Origin: Anastrepha obliqua
Lineage: Eukaryota; Arthropoda; Insecta; Diptera; Tephritidae
NCBI RefSeq assembly: GCF_027943255.1
Contig: NC_072893.1
Span: 42,058,001 to 42,122,000, forward strand
Length of the DNA stretch: 64,000 bases
Direction of reading: 5' to 3'
This document shows positions 11,231 to 22,871 of the stretch, in pieces; position 1 is the first letter of the stretch; every line of letters begins with the position of its first letter. The notes below the pieces were generated by a model. That model was not told the DNA's origin. It ran no database searches and was given only the letters and a program-made list of their open reading frames with translations. Position numbers and translations under genes: made by a program.

Positions 11231-11508
11231 AATTGGCGCGTACACAATTTTTGGTGTGCGTCTTGATGTTGTTCCACAAATGGAGGGACCTACAGTTTCA
11301 AGCCTACTCCGAACAGCAAATAGTTTTTATGAGGAGCTTTTTCATGAAAGAAATACACTCGGAGGTTTGCCATTGCCTGCCGAGGGACGACCGCTATTAG
11401 AAAAAAATGTACCTGCATTTTAGTCTTTCACCGAGATTCGAACCCACGTTCTCTCTCTGAAATCCGAATGGTAGTCACGCACCAACCCATTCGGCTACGG
11501 CGGCCGCC
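11231..11508 (-). repeat. tRNA-derived SINE, copy 1
   Basis: On the minus strand the repeat begins with a tRNA-like head: a box A-like TAGCCGAATGG and a box B GGTTCGAATCTC about 50 bp further on. A shared body follows (TAATAGCGGTCG, CCTCCGAGTGTATTTCT, AAAAGCTCCTCAT, CTGTAGGTCCCTCCATTTG), ending TACGCGCCAATT next to a TA repeat. Family members lie at 33885, 60942 and, more diverged, 32361. Internal RNA polymerase III promoter boxes with no coding capacity fit a SINE mobilised by a LINE partner; the partner is unknown. Confidence 0.82.
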
Positions 11509-12764
11509 ATCCCACTAGGGTGACTAATTTTGCGCCACACACCAATATAGTTCGTTCTGCTACAAAAACTATATAAATCCAAGTTTCAAACTTTGTGCAA
11601 ATTTAAAAAAAAATTCAACAACTTTTTATTAAAATTACGCGTTTTTTAGCAGAATTTTTACAAAATTTTCACATATGCAGTTTTCCAGCTAACTGAATTT
11701 TGGTATAATAAACGCAAGTTTGAAGTAACTCAAAAATCGCAGCGATGTTGTTTTTTTTTTTTTTGCTGACAAATGCTTGACATATTTTGTTGTAAGGAAG
11801 CAAACACCCAACACCTTTAGCAAAAAATATAACATATTCACTGCCTGCCAATCACCTACATTCTGATGCTTATGAATTTCGGCAAATTGGACGCTTTTTC
11901 AGATATCGACTAATTCGGCCAAAAAGTCCCAGCCGCTCATACTAAATGAGCAGCAGAGAGCATTTTCCCCTTTGGCATATAACTTTAATTACTTCGCAAC
12001 CTTGCATGGCTGAAAAGCAACTCCATTTCCATGGCTTTGTGCATGTCATACAACATTAAATTATGCATTCTTCAATTTCAATATATTTTCTTCTAATTAA
12101 ATTGAAGTAATTAGAAATTAATTAAATTTATGTTTTCGATACTCGAAATTTCATTAGCACAAGTAAGTGTGCACTTGAAATTAGACGAAGCTTTCGAAGC
12201 AATCAAGCGAAAATTTAATTCACACTTAGCCAGTGATCGTACACACACCGATGTACATACGTGCATACCTATTTACATGGATGCATTTTGCCAAAAATAT
12301 TCTGTATATTTAGACATAAATGCAAGCATACATACTCCTACATACATTTACACACATTCACATACATAGTTTGTGTGTGTGTGCCTTACTTTGTGCTCAA
12401 TTTTCTCTTGGCCTTATTTCTGTTGTTGCCTATTTGTTTATTTCAAACAACACCAAACATCAAATGAACAAATATATGTATTATTTTCAATTGAAATTTC
12501 TCAACCAGCAATTTGTACAAATTGGCAACAATTAAATTGATATTCTCAGACAGATAGTAAAATTGCAGAACTATGCAACGGTAACTGTTCGCCGTTGCAA
12601 GGAGCAAATAAAAGGCTTTTGTATTTTGTAAACATTAGGAAGGCTAATTGGCGCAATAATACGCAAATTGTTCAGTAATAATTTGCTTTTATACCAACTT
12701 TTGAGAAAATATTTCACTAGAATTTTACTCAACGTAATTTAAGCGAACTGTTGCAATTTACAAG
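11509..12764. other. AT-rich spacer, no gene recognised
   Basis: No recognisable coding motif. Short CATA-type simple sequence occurs around 12240-12370. The small open frames here look like chance. Confidence 0.5.
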
Positions 12765-12841
12765 TGAAGTCCAAAATAAACAAGACTGAGCTAAAATAGA
12801 AGCGACAGGAGCTTTGTTCTGATACCTTCGAGTTTATTTAC

Positions 12842-13765
12842 TCAAAATAGTCCGCTCTGGCCCCGATACACTGTTTTGCGCGATCTAAAAGCTTTTCGAA
12901 AGAGTGTTTGAGGTCTTTGACCGGAATCCGGAATGTCCTTCAGGATGTCGGTACAAGTCTTTCGGATGGCCTCTACAGACGTAAAACGTTTTCCTTTCAT
13001 GACCAAATGCAATTTTCCGAATAGGTAGAAGTCACAGGGAGCCATATCAGGCGTATACAGTGAGTGATTGATGGTTGGAATGCGATTTTTAGTCATAAAA
13101 TCAGTCGCAGAAGTGGATCGATGGGATGGTGCATTAACATGCAATAAGCGCCAGCTTCCTCCTTCGCAGTATTCAGGGCGCATTCGACGAATACGATGCA
13201 ACAAGCACTTCAAAACGCCAAGATGGAAAATTCCATTGTCGGTTTGGCCCGTTGGTTCGAACTCCTTGAGGACAATTCCCTTTGAATCGTAAAAACAAAT
13301 GAGCATCAACTTGATTCTTGACTTCTTCAAACGCGAGTTTTTGGGTGGTGGCTCGATTGCGGCCTTCCATTCGGCACTTTGACACTTAGTTTCAGGTTCA
13401 TGTTGAAAACACCACGATTCATCACCAGTTACAATGTCGTAAAGGAAGTTCTCGTCTTTTCTCGCCTCTTTAATAAGGTCTTTCGAATGTTGAATTCTGA
13501 GCAATTTTTGGTCCTCAGTTCACTAGTGCGGAATGACACGTGCACAGGCCTTTCGTAAGCCCAAATAATCGGTTCAATTGCGATAAATCGATGTTTTGGA
13601 GATATTCAATTCTGATTCCATGAGTTTCAACGTTAATTTCGGTTCATTTTTGATAAATTTACGAACAATTTCTATGGAGTTTTTGGTGATTACTGATTTT
13701 GGGCGGTCCGTATGTTCATTGTCACTTATGTCCTCACAAGCATCTTTGGACCGTGTAAACCACAA
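12842..13765 (-). pseudogene. DD34D mariner transposase, frame-broken, second catalytic Asp lost
   Basis: The minus strand carries the N-terminal DNA-binding part (WFTRSKDACEDISDNE, VITKNSIEIVRKFIKNEPK) and then, after a break at about 13505-13574, the catalytic part: VTGDESWCF with the first Asp, LLHVNAPSH where HDNAPSH is usual (second Asp replaced by Val), and TPDMAPCDFYLF with the third. I count 34 residues between the second and third positions, so it belongs to the DD34D mariners. The 5' end is cut near 13830, where it meets an RTE 3' end. The substitution plus the frame break make it non-functional. Confidence 0.82.
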
Positions 13766-13841
13766 AAATACTCAGGCACGAGATAGACAATCATCACCAT
13801 AAACTTTTTTCATCAATTCAAATGTTTCGGTAACCGTTCTT

Positions 13842-14870
13842 CTTCTTTTTCTTAGTTGGCGCGATAACCACTTACGCGATTTTGGCAATTAATTTAAGAT
13901 TGCTCTGTACGTCAGTCACCAGATCGCCGTCTTTGTTCTTACAGGAAAACGCCTTAAAACCTTCTGTAAGCCGCCGAACTTTCTGGTAGAATTTTCGGAC
14001 GTTGTTCCTGTTGGCCAGCATTTCAAACTGCTCGCACTCACATATTTCGGGCTCTCGTTTCTTCTTTCGGATAATATGTCTCTGTAGAAATCTCATATGG
14101 CTCGCGTTGCGCCCGATCGCAGCGGGGCTCTATAGGCGGCATCCTTTCTTTCTGCGACAGCGTGACATTCCTCGTCGTACCAACTGTTTTTTCGGGCTCG
14201 CCGGAACCCGAGTTCTTCTTCGGCGGCGGTACGTAGAGAACGAGAAATGTTGCTCCATTGCTCGTGCATGCCGGTTTGTTGGGCAGTACTCTCTGAGAGT
14301 AGGAGTGAGAGTCGAGTGGCGAATCTTCTGGCTGTCTGTTGTGATTGCAGCTTTTCGATGTTGAACATTCTTTGCGTAGGTAGATGTACGTTTTTTGCTG
14401 CACAGAGACGTCTGCGTAGTTTTGCTTCAACGAGGTAATGATCCGAGTCGATGTTGGGTCCTCGGATCGTACGTACATCTAAAACACTGGAAGCGTGTCT
14501 TCCATCTATCACAACATGATCGATCTGGTTTCGCGTTTTTTGATCAGAAGACAGCCAGGTAGCTTCGTGTATCTTCTTATGCTGGAATCTGATGTTGCAG
14601 ACTACCATGTTTCGGGCCCCGGTGATGTCGATCAGCCTCTGGCCGTTTCCGGATGTTTCGTTGTGCAAGCTGATTTCCTTCCTTGCCCACCTTGGCGTTA
14701 AAGTCGCCAAGCACGATTTTTATGTCGTGGCGGGGGCAGCGCTCATAGGTACGTTCCAGGCGCTCATAGAACGAAGGGAGTTGTGAGATGCTTGAACCAT
14801 ATGCTGAGGAATCGTCCTGGCCACTACCAAGTGAATGGCGATCAGTAACTTTCCCCACTTGCGTGGACTT
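13842..14870 (-). mobile_element. RTE-clade non-LTR retrotransposon, internally deleted
   Basis: The minus strand carries an endonuclease/exonuclease/phosphatase domain: DIKIVLGDFNAKVGKEG in one frame (about 14700-14858), then TRNQIDHVVIDGRHASSV and GPNIDSDHYLVEAKLR in the next (14093-14710), and NVRKFYQKVRRLTEGFK in a third. This is the RTE/BovB-type endonuclease, often misnamed craniofacial development protein 2 in insect annotations. After LVTDVQSNLK it passes straight into the RTE 3' terminus (GTGGTTATCGCGCC and an AAG-rich tail, 13842-13870). The whole reverse transcriptase is missing, and there are at least two frameshifts. Confidence 0.8.
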
Positions 14871-15229
14871 CTACACATGAAACCATCCTCCTGGATTTCT
14901 ACAGATGGAATCATCTTCCTCGATCTACCAATTTTAAAACAAAATTTGATATTAGCTCTTTGTTCGAAACTAATTGTTGTACCGATGACACAAACCACAA
15001 ACATACTGATACTTTAGACGCAATAACTTCGCTTCCACTGAACCGAATAGCACCAAGCTTTCGCTGGAAGTGATCCAGGGATGTAACTACCAACGCACTA
15101 ACTCATTAAAAAGATGGCGCCATCAAAAACATTTTTATGACTTCACCTTGTTTTCCTACAAAAAATGTTTATTTAGAATTAATTAATTTGCTGCTAAATA
15201 TAATATGTAAAACGCATGCCTAAAAGAAG
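14871..15229. other. Spacer, no gene recognised
   Basis: Open frames on both strands show no motif. This could include the diverged 5' part of the adjacent RTE element, but I cannot support that. Confidence 0.35.
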
Positions 15230-16345
15230 GCATTTTTCCTGAAATATGGAAAAAAACAAAAACTAGTACTAATCAGTAAGGGAAAGGGAGATCCAACATT
15301 AGCGTTCGCTTATAGACCGCTATGTATGCTGGAAGTGGCGGCCTGTTCAATAGGTAAATCTACCTTAGGAGCCATTCGAGGTGTAATAGCTAGCGTAGAA
15401 CCTGCTCAGACAAGTAATCGATACTCCAAACGTTTAGTATTACTAGCCACGCTGAATGTTAGAAATGCTTTCAACAGTTTAAGGTAGGGCGACGTAATTG
15501 AAGACTTAAAGGTAAAATTCAAGTTCCCGAATAATCTATTGAATAATCTATTGAAGATTATTCGTAGTTATTTAAGCAATTGCGTGCTCTTATATGAAAC
15601 CCGAGAAGGCTCAATACTCCCAAGGCTCAATACTCGGACCTGAACTTTGGAATAAAAGCTACGATGAAATCCTTCAAATTGAGATGCCTGAGGATGTGCA
15701 CTTAGTGGGATACGCAGATGACATCGCAGCTGTAATAATCGCTCGAAACACTGATGAAGCCAAAAGAAGATAAATCAGGTGATGATCCGAGTTCAGAGAT
15801 AGCTAGAGTACCACCAATTAAAACTGGCCACAGAAAAAACAGAACTAATATAGTTCTTCTAGCCAACAGATGTATCCTATCGATACATGTGCTCTATGCC
15901 ACTGTATCGACAAAAAGTGTGGTGAAATACCTAGGAGTGCAATTAAACACAAGGCTAACTTACTGGGCGCACATAAATCATGCTGTCATAAGAGCTGCCA
16001 AAGTAAGCGGCATGTTAAGTAAACTCATTTGAAAGCTTGGAGGTCCAACTCCGAGCAAGCGAAAACTTTTAATGGACACGGCGAACTCTATTACGTACTT
16101 GCGCTCTCAGAGTGGCTTCTTCATACAGAACAGTAGCAGGAGCAGTGGTTTTAGTTATCAGCAGAACCACACCTATAGATATGAAGTAGAACTAGAGCGC
16201 ACGGAGATGGGAGGCAAAAATCTCAGGAATCCCAGGACCATGATTCTCCGACATTGGAACTCAAACACTCACACCTTGGCAGGCAAGATGGAACTCTAAA
16301 CGGTACGGTAGATGGACTGCGAAACTAATACCCGATCTAGAAAGT
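15230..16345 (+). pseudogene. R1-like reverse transcriptase, degenerate
   Basis: Motifs appear in order in shifting plus-strand frames: EGIFPEIWKK and KGKGDPTLAFAYRPLCMLE (15230-15335), LATLNVRNAFNSL, GYADDIAAV (about 15707-15735), VVKYLGVQLNTRLTYWAHI (near 15920) and WQARWNSKRYGRWTAKLIP (about 16280-16340). These are the palm, thumb and C-terminal blocks of an R1-type ORF2, parallel to those in the element at 2.9-5.0 kb. Many stops and frameshifts. It lacks the endonuclease and the start of RT. Confidence 0.72.
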
Positions 16346-16479
16346 GGGTAGAAAGAGAGCACAGTGAGGTTAACTATTACTAAAAATTAAAAAAAAAATT
16401 TTAAAAAATGTTTCCAAAATGGCTTAGCACTCATTTACCCATTACTACAAATCTACTCGACCGATTCAGAGAGGTCTAC

Positions 16480-18180
16480 CGGTGTAGGGCCGTTGTTTAA
16501 TGAAGATGAAGAGAATGAGGAGCTGATCCAAATAAATCTGCAGCATTCTAGGCTCGTGTCTGCGAACTTTTCTGTCCGCTTGGCTGCCGGTGGACTTGTT
16601 GTTGCCCTCATTCAAGAGCCGTGGATCACTGGCAACCAAATATGCGGTTTGTAAGTGAAGCGCTTCAAATTGATTGCCCATCAACACTTGGGCAAGATTC
16701 GAACTTATATACCAGCAAAGGATAATATTAACAACTTCTTGCTTCCACAGCTTAGCAGCGGAGACTTGGTGGTGACAAGCATGGAGCTGGGCAAAAACAG
16801 CTTTTAGGTAGCCTCCGCTTATATTAGCTAAGGGCACCTGGTTGCCTTCTGCGACGCAAATGCCCACAATAAATTGTGGGGGAGTACCGACACTAATAGC
16901 AGAGGTGAGTCATTATTAGACTTCATTTTAGAAAATAAACTTAGTGTCTTGAATTTAGGCTCAGAGCCGACCATTGAAATAAAGACGAGGTCAGAAATTG
17001 GGAATATAACCATGGCCTCTGACCTATTTTCTACTCCCGTTAAGAAATGGCGAGTTTTGAGAGAAAAATCTTACTCCGACCATCGTTACATAGAGTTTGT
17101 CATTGATCATAAGCTTCCCCAAGTTTATGAGTTTAAGAATATCCGAAAAACCGACTGGAAAGTATACAACAACAAATTAAGAGCTTTATTGCCAAAGATA
17201 CCCAATCAAGATCCCACCACATAGGGTGAACTGGACTAATTAGTTAATCAGGTAACGAACCTCATGAATAGCTGGACGCCCGGTTGTACGCCAGTGAGAA
17301 AAGACAAAACCACCTTGGTGGACTAAAGCAATAACCTCGTTAAAAAACTCCAATAGGACTTTATTCAACTTGGCCAAGACCACGAGAAGGTCCGAAGACT
17401 GGTTAGCGTTACAAAGCTGACTTAAAAATGTTCAAAGAAGCAGTCAGAACTGCACAACGCGAATCCTGACAAAAGTATTGTAAGGGAATTGCAAAAATTA
17501 CAGAAGCGGCCAGATTAAGAAGAATTCTTACAAAGACACCATGTAGCCTAGGGTCCATGTAGCCAAGGACCCGAGAAATACATGGACCACGTGAAGTGAG
17601 GAATCTTTAGGTCTTCTCCTAGATACACACTTCCCAGGCAACAAGCCGGTAGAGCATAATGACTCTGCTAAAAATGGAATGCAATCAAATCTAGGAAATC
17701 AAATAGTTTCAAAAACGAAACTTGAATGAGCTGTTAGCACTATTGGTCCATATAAATCACCAAGAGCAAATGGCAATCACAGGTTGTAAACTCTCCGTTC
17801 GTTACTGTCATTGTTAGAAGCTGTTTGAATAAGGGCTACATTCCGTTAAATTGGAGAGAGACGAAAGTCTCCTTCATACCTAAGGCAGGCAGGTCCTCAC
17901 ACACTAATCCCAAAGGCTTCAGACCTATTAGTCTTACGTCTTACTTCCTCGCCTTAGCTAGGAGTAGAGTGAGGTTGTTAGGAGTTTATCATTTTGACTC
18001 TCCCACGGAACTATCCGGTGTTGAGATAAAACCAATCCTACGCTTCATAAAAGAGTCTAACTGGTAAGGTTCCCGTATTACACAGTGGTACCACAACGGA
18101 TCCACATGGTCTAAGTGTGTTGGCTACTCTAAGCCGACTGCCACAAAAGCCTAAGCTAACCTACAACAAATCTACAAATC
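16480..18180 (+). mobile_element. LOA/Jockey-like non-LTR retrotransposon, internally deleted and degenerate
   Basis: An endonuclease domain is readable: LVVALIQEPWITG, VAFCDANAHNKLWGSTDTN, RGESLLDFILENKLSVLN and EKSYSDHRYIEFVID (the catalytic SDH). Next come a linker and the start of RT (LNWRETKVSFIPKAGRS, PKGFRPISLTS at 17825-17945). RT then jumps within a few codons to the C-terminal end (LARSRVRLLGV, GVEIKPILRFIKESNW, stop at 18065) and a short 3' UTR ending in CTAACCTACAAC. The RT palm and RNase H region are therefore deleted. Stops and frameshifts occur throughout. Confidence 0.75.
16874..17224 (+). pseudogene. Endonuclease domain fragment of the LOA/Jockey-like element
   Basis: This is the longest open part of the domain, about 116 residues from near the DANAHNKLWG motif (which lies just upstream) through GESLLDFILENKLSVLNLG and SYSDHRYIEF to a stop at 17222. 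In the family this domain nicks target DNA to prime reverse transcription. It is truncated here by a stop and has no intact partner RT. Confidence 0.7.
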
Positions 18181-18899
18181 TACAAAGCTTAAGAAAAATC
18201 TATCATCCCCCATTTCCCTTTCCTATGGAGCTGTCCGTATATTTGTAAGTAATTTATTCCTTCGTACACACTTCAGCAGTGATTTCCATTCATCTCTGTC
18301 TCCAATCACTCTTTGCCTATTGTTGTTGTAGTCAGTTTTCGCACATTTTTCGCCAATAGGCTTCAGATTGTCAATGTGAGATTTTCGTCTTTAAGACAGC
18401 TCGACGATACGAATTGCAAATGACTTCCAGGATAAAAATGATGGCAATGACAAATAAAAGTAATGATGATGATGCTAATGCTAATGTGCGCCAATTTACA
18501 TATGCATGTGTGACTTCCCTAGCGTAAATCTTACTACTTACATACCTATATGCATGTTTGTATGTATTGACTGTAGTGAGGCGTATTAGGTTTATTTGGC
18601 CGATTTGACAGTCAGAAATTGTTTTGCGAGTATAAGAATTGAAATAAATGAATATTTTTTTCCAAAAAATGAGATTATCGATTTTTCTAGAAAATAGCTA
18701 ATTTCTGCTTTGAAAGCTGATTTGAATTTTCAATATTTTTTTTTTTTTGATGAAATTAACCACGCTAAGGATATGAGACTGTACTCTTAGCTTCAAATTT
18801 CACTTAGAGAAAAAATGAAAAGGATGGCACTAAAGGATTTTAAGAGTTTGACCTCGAATAGCTGGATCCACAAATCGGAGAGTGCGGCTGCGACTCTGA
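18181..18899. other. AT-rich spacer, no gene recognised
   Basis: No coding motif or recognised repeat. Confidence 0.45.
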
Positions 18900-19910
18900 T
18901 TAATATAATAAAAAACGATATCTGAAATCACCATGCAGGAGTTGTGTTCGACTGGGCAAGCCCATATCTTCATTAGGCTTTTGGTAGGCTTTAAGACTGC
19001 AACTACCATAAACAGAAGAGCTGGCTTGGTGCCGGTTATTTTTTAGCGCTACAGGTACACCACGAAGTAAGAATGGAACATCAACCCCACAAATGAGTCT
19101 AGCGCCACAAACCATAGGAAGGTAAGTTGAAGTACCGGGCACCCCCCAAGTAGCACTAAAGCACCGTTTTGATACCTTTTTAAGACCTCCAACGGGCACA
19201 TATCTACTGCCAACCAGAGCTGTTGATGTAAAGAAGAAGATTGATGAGAACTAAACCGGAGTACTGCCCCGGGCTGTCGAAGAAAGCAACATGCAGTGAC
19301 CTTAATCCTTCTAGCTGTCAAATCCGGACATTTACAGAGCAAATTCTCAACAATCTCCTTCTCTGAAAGGTCCCCACAGCTTCTGCAATGGAGATTAAAT
19401 GGTAAACCTAGCTTTTCTGCGTGTGTTCCCCTCGCCCAATGGCCGGTGGAGACAGCTACGTGTTTGGAAATTGATTGGCGAGGAGTCATCAGAACTTTCT
19501 TAGTCCTCCGTCTATTGTACTGGGGCCAAAAGGTTTTCGAAAGAGCACACGAAGAAATGGAGCTCCATCTTTTCGGCTCTTTTCTGAGAAATAGGTTGTG
19601 CAATTTCCCTCTAACAACAGTCAAGGCGGTGCTGATGTCTGGGTAGAAGAGCTCTGAGACCAATTCAGTCCATCCCTTCCTGGCAAGCTCATCAGCAATT
19701 TCGGAAAGCAATGTTAATATCTCTCTTGTTCGCGTATTCCCTAAGCATTCTGCATGTCTGCAGGATCGCAAAAGACTTCTGCCTGAAAAACAATAGGAGT
19801 GTTCGGCAGTTTTTGATATTTGAGACGGATGCCACGATTCGGAATCTATTTTACGAGCGCCACTCCGCCATGATATTATATTCGGGCTTCGTAATTTGAA
19901 CTTCAGAAGC
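18900..19910 (-). pseudogene. RNase H-bearing non-LTR retrotransposon C-terminus
   Basis: The minus-strand frame at 19771-19049 includes EIADELARKGWTE (the last RNase H block), KHVAVSTGHWARGTHAEKLG (the usual LxTGHxxxGxHAxRLG block) and LHCRSCGDLSEKEIVENLLC, a zinc-knuckle-like CX2C segment followed by CPDLTARR. These mark the ORF2 C-terminus of an I/LOA-type element. The N-terminal RT is absent; residues after about 170 lose resemblance to the family, so the stop is probably not native. Confidence 0.68.
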
Positions 19911-20540
19911 TCTAGTAAGTCAATCGATCAATCAATTTAGCCTCGACGACAAACTTTTTTCTAAGGGATCAAGATTGGCTTACTTCGCCGAAGCCGAAAC
20001 AAAGTAACCTGTCACATTAGGAAAAAGAAGAAACCATTTCGAATCCCTTCTCGAAAAAGGTAGACGAAGACACAAATCTAAGGATGCGAAAAAGTATATT
20101 TGCTGGTCGTCACCAAAAAGATCCCTAATCCTGCTCTGAATAGCTTAACAGCTTCCATAAGGCTTCAAAACCTTTTATATCCTGCCCAGATGAGGATCCC
20201 ACAAAGTGATGTCAGCGAAGTCAAGTAACGAGAATGTCAATAGGGTTTGAAACAACGGAAGAGGGGGTTAGAAGAATTGAGTAGAAATGCCAGCGGAGCT
20301 ATTCAAATACGGTGTCCAGGAGTTCTGCGATCTGAGTTGTCTAATGAGTCTATTAATGAGCTTTCCAGCATCGCTTAAGAACATTCTGTTCCGTGATAAA
20401 ATACTCAAAATTTTCAAAAGAAGATGTATTCGTCTGAATTTAATATTCTTGTAAAGCTTGTACGCCGCCGCGAAATGAGAGATTAGAGTTTCCTTTGAGT
20501 ACCTGTCGTCCGTCCTGATAAGATGGGCTTACAGTCTACT
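19911..20540. other. Spacer, no gene recognised
   Basis: No readable motif. Possibly decayed retrotransposon sequence given its neighbours. Confidence 0.35.
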
Positions 20541-20862
20541 CAGCGAGCGCTTGGTTAGTGCACAAACATGCAAAGTCGCGAGATCCTTCTGGCTACTGAT
20601 AGATCGGGGGCGGTGGGCAGAAGCTCTAAGGTTAACAAAGCCGCAGCTCTCGAATTTGATGGGTGTCCTCACCGGGCATTGTCTGTTTGGTAAACATGCG
20701 GTTAGACTTGGGTTGGCTTTTTAGTTTTTTTCGGCAGAAAGTATCTGGAGGTTGAGGTGAAATTATCTCAGCATCTTCTCTTTCACTGTCGTACTCTCGC
20801 AGGGATAGGATTCAGACATCTTGGCTCTCACTTGTTTGCTACTCCTGCGGATGTTTTTTTTC
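20541..20862 (+). pseudogene. Non-LTR retrotransposon C-terminal fragment, repeat unit 1
   Basis: Begins CAGCGAGCGCTTGGTTAGTG and encodes a broken version of SNLMGILTGHCLFGKHAVRL. It is largely identical to 21038-21365, which starts at the same sequence. Confidence 0.65.
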
Positions 20863-21037
20863 TCAGACATTAATTAAATCCATTGTACTGCACTTGGATT
20901 CCCTTTTAATTTTCTTTAAATCCACCCGATCTCCAAAGAAATCTGAGTAGATCTTGTGGTACCAAGGAGCCAAGATGGTCACTTCTTAACACATCAGTGC
21001 GAAAAGACCTCAAACCTGATTCGAGCGGAGGCAGGGC
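20859..21037 (-). mobile_element. 3' tail of LOA/I-like retrotransposon (tail family T), copy 2
   Basis: Shares the 3' UTR seen at 8985-9420 and 48484-48700 (TCCATTGTACTGCACT, CCAAGGAGCCAAG, AACCTGATTCGAG) in the same minus orientation. It sits between two plus-strand copies of another retrotransposon C-terminus. Confidence 0.6.
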
Positions 21038-21365
21038 AGACGCACAGCGAGCGCTTGGTTAGTGTACAAACGTGCAAAACCGCGAGATCCTTCAAGCCAC
21101 GTTTAGATGGGGGGGCGCTGGAGGGAAGTTCTAAAGCTAACGCAGCCGCAATTATCGAATTTGATGGGTATCCTCACCGGGCATTGTCTGTTTGGTAAAC
21201 ACGCGGTTCGACTTGGGTTGGCTTCTAGTTTTTTCGGCAGAAGGTATCTGGAGGTTGTGGTGAAATTATCTCCGCATCTTCTCCCTCACTGTCGTACTCT
21301 CACAGGAATAGGATTCAGACATCTTGGCTCTAACTTTCTTGCGACAACTGCGGATGTACTATAAC
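21038..21365 (+). pseudogene. Non-LTR retrotransposon C-terminal fragment, repeat unit 2
   Basis: Carries the frame LSNLMGILTGHCLFGKHAVRL, ASSFFGRRYLEVVVKLSPHLLPHCRTLTGIGFRHLGSN, matching the TGHCxxGxHAxRLG...C...H block of RNase H-type ORF2 proteins. The stop is at 21360-21362. A near-duplicate of 20541-20862. Confidence 0.68.
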
Positions 21366-21800
21366 AATTTTAAATATCACACACCTGATGAATTTCATCA
21401 GTAGCGTGAAGCGTTTAACGCAATTATAACTTGCCGTCATTTGGTTCTTGTTGTTGTAGAAGCATAGACATTCCCCATACATATACGGAAAAGGCTGCTG
21501 AAGTGACAGATCTTGGCCGGATATAAATCCGGGTCATGCCGATTACTTAGAATCGACTGTCGTGGGAACGTTTGGTCGGCATCCTCCTCTAACCAAAATC
21601 CCCCTCTTCCTTTTCCCCCTGTACGGTTCTTCTCCTGCTGTTTTTCCTCCATATGATATCACAATAGACGAGTTTAATCTTTCGTCCAAGTGGGTTCTTA
21701 CATGAGCAGCCATTTGCCCTAACCTAAAGCTTGTACGCCTATTAGAAATCGCGTCCCAAGAAAAGGGAAAATCGGAAAGGAGAAGTCTCAAGCCGATAGT
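21366..21800. repeat. Possible dispersed repeat tail (TTGTTGTTGTAG... segment)
   Basis: The segment from about 21445 (TTCTTGTTGTTGTAGAAGCAT, then CATTCCCCATACATATACGG and GGCCGGATATAAATCCGGG) has the look of a retrotransposon 3' UTR and follows a retrotransposon C-terminus. No second copy occurs in this window, so its repetitive nature is inference. Confidence 0.35.
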
Positions 21801-21921
21801 TTCTCTAATCGGTTATTGAGGAAGATCGCTAAAGTTTTCGTACTGACTCGCCCGCGAACTTTCAATAATTCTGAAATTCCATCTTAGTTGAATGGCTTTC
21901 CACGGTCTTATAAAAAAAATA

Positions 21922-22871
21922 AAGAGTTTTCCAATAAGAGGTGTGATTCCCGTAAAAGATCAATGGTTTCGTTGCTTGTGTGGCACGTAGCGCCATATTG
22001 TTGAAAATAAACGTTGTCCAGATCAATACCATCCAATTCCGGTCATAAAAAATCATTAATCATCTCTCGATAGCGCAATCCATTTACCGTAACTGTTGCT
22101 CCCGCTTCATTTTCCAAAAAGTAAGGAGAGTAAGCGGAGTCAACCGCTGGACCAAAAACCGCACCAAACAGTCACACGTTGAGGATAGAGAAGTTTTTCA
22201 AGAATAACTCTTGGATTTTCTGATGCCTAGATCCGACAATTTTGCTTGTTGACGAAGTCACCGAGGTGAAAATGAACCTCATCACTCAAGACGATTTTTC
22301 AATGGAATTCCGGATCATGTTCATGCATTTCAACGACCCAATCGGCAAAGGCACGACGTTGTTGATGATCGGCCGGCTTGAGTTCTTGTGTTAACTGGAC
22401 TTTATAAGCCTTAAGGCCCAAATCTTTATGCAAAATATGGTGTAATGACGTTTCTGGAGTGCCTAATTCCAAAGAACGACGCGGAATGGACAAACCTGGG
22501 TTTTCTTCAACACTTTCGGCTACAACAGTAATATTTCCGGCTGTTTTTGAGCGACGTGCATGGATTTTATTCTTCACATCACAAACTTCTTCCAACAGCT
22601 CGAATTTTTTCACCAATTTCTGTATTGCGGTCCGACAAGGTGCTTCACGATGACCCAAAAATGTTCGAGTTTTACGAACCGTCTCTGCCAAATTTTTACC
22701 TTTTTTATAGAGAATTTTAATAATTTCAATGCGTTGTTTAAGCGTGTGTCGTTCCATATTTATTAATGACGTAGTTTCTACTTGTCAAATATCAAAAAAT
22801 GACAGCTTCGAAAGTGACATCTACCGAAATAGCGGGCTATTCAAAATAACACCTGTTATTGGAAATCCCTT
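21922..22871 (-). mobile_element. DD41D mariner-like element, subfamily C, internally deleted
   Basis: Inverted ends are visible: AAGAGTTTTCCAATAAGAGGTGT at the left and the complement of AAGGGATTTCCAATAACAGGTGT at the right, bounded by TA at 21920-21921 and 22872-22873. At 950 bp it is about 350 bp short of full length. The first two catalytic blocks are present in broken form, but sequence after the second passes directly into the terminal repeat, so the third Asp region is deleted. A shorter copy of the same subfamily lies at 58913-59308. Confidence 0.82.
22299..22757 (-). pseudogene. DD41D transposase N-terminal half
   Basis: Starts MERHTLKQRIEIIKILYKKG at 22757 and runs 152 codons through the helix-turn-helix region (IQKLVKKFELLEEVCDVKN), then [39 protein letters not shown] and ELKPADHQQRRAFADWV, the linker common to DD41D transposases. 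It breaks at about 22299 just before the first Asp block; the remainder is readable only with frameshifts and stops. Confidence 0.78.
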
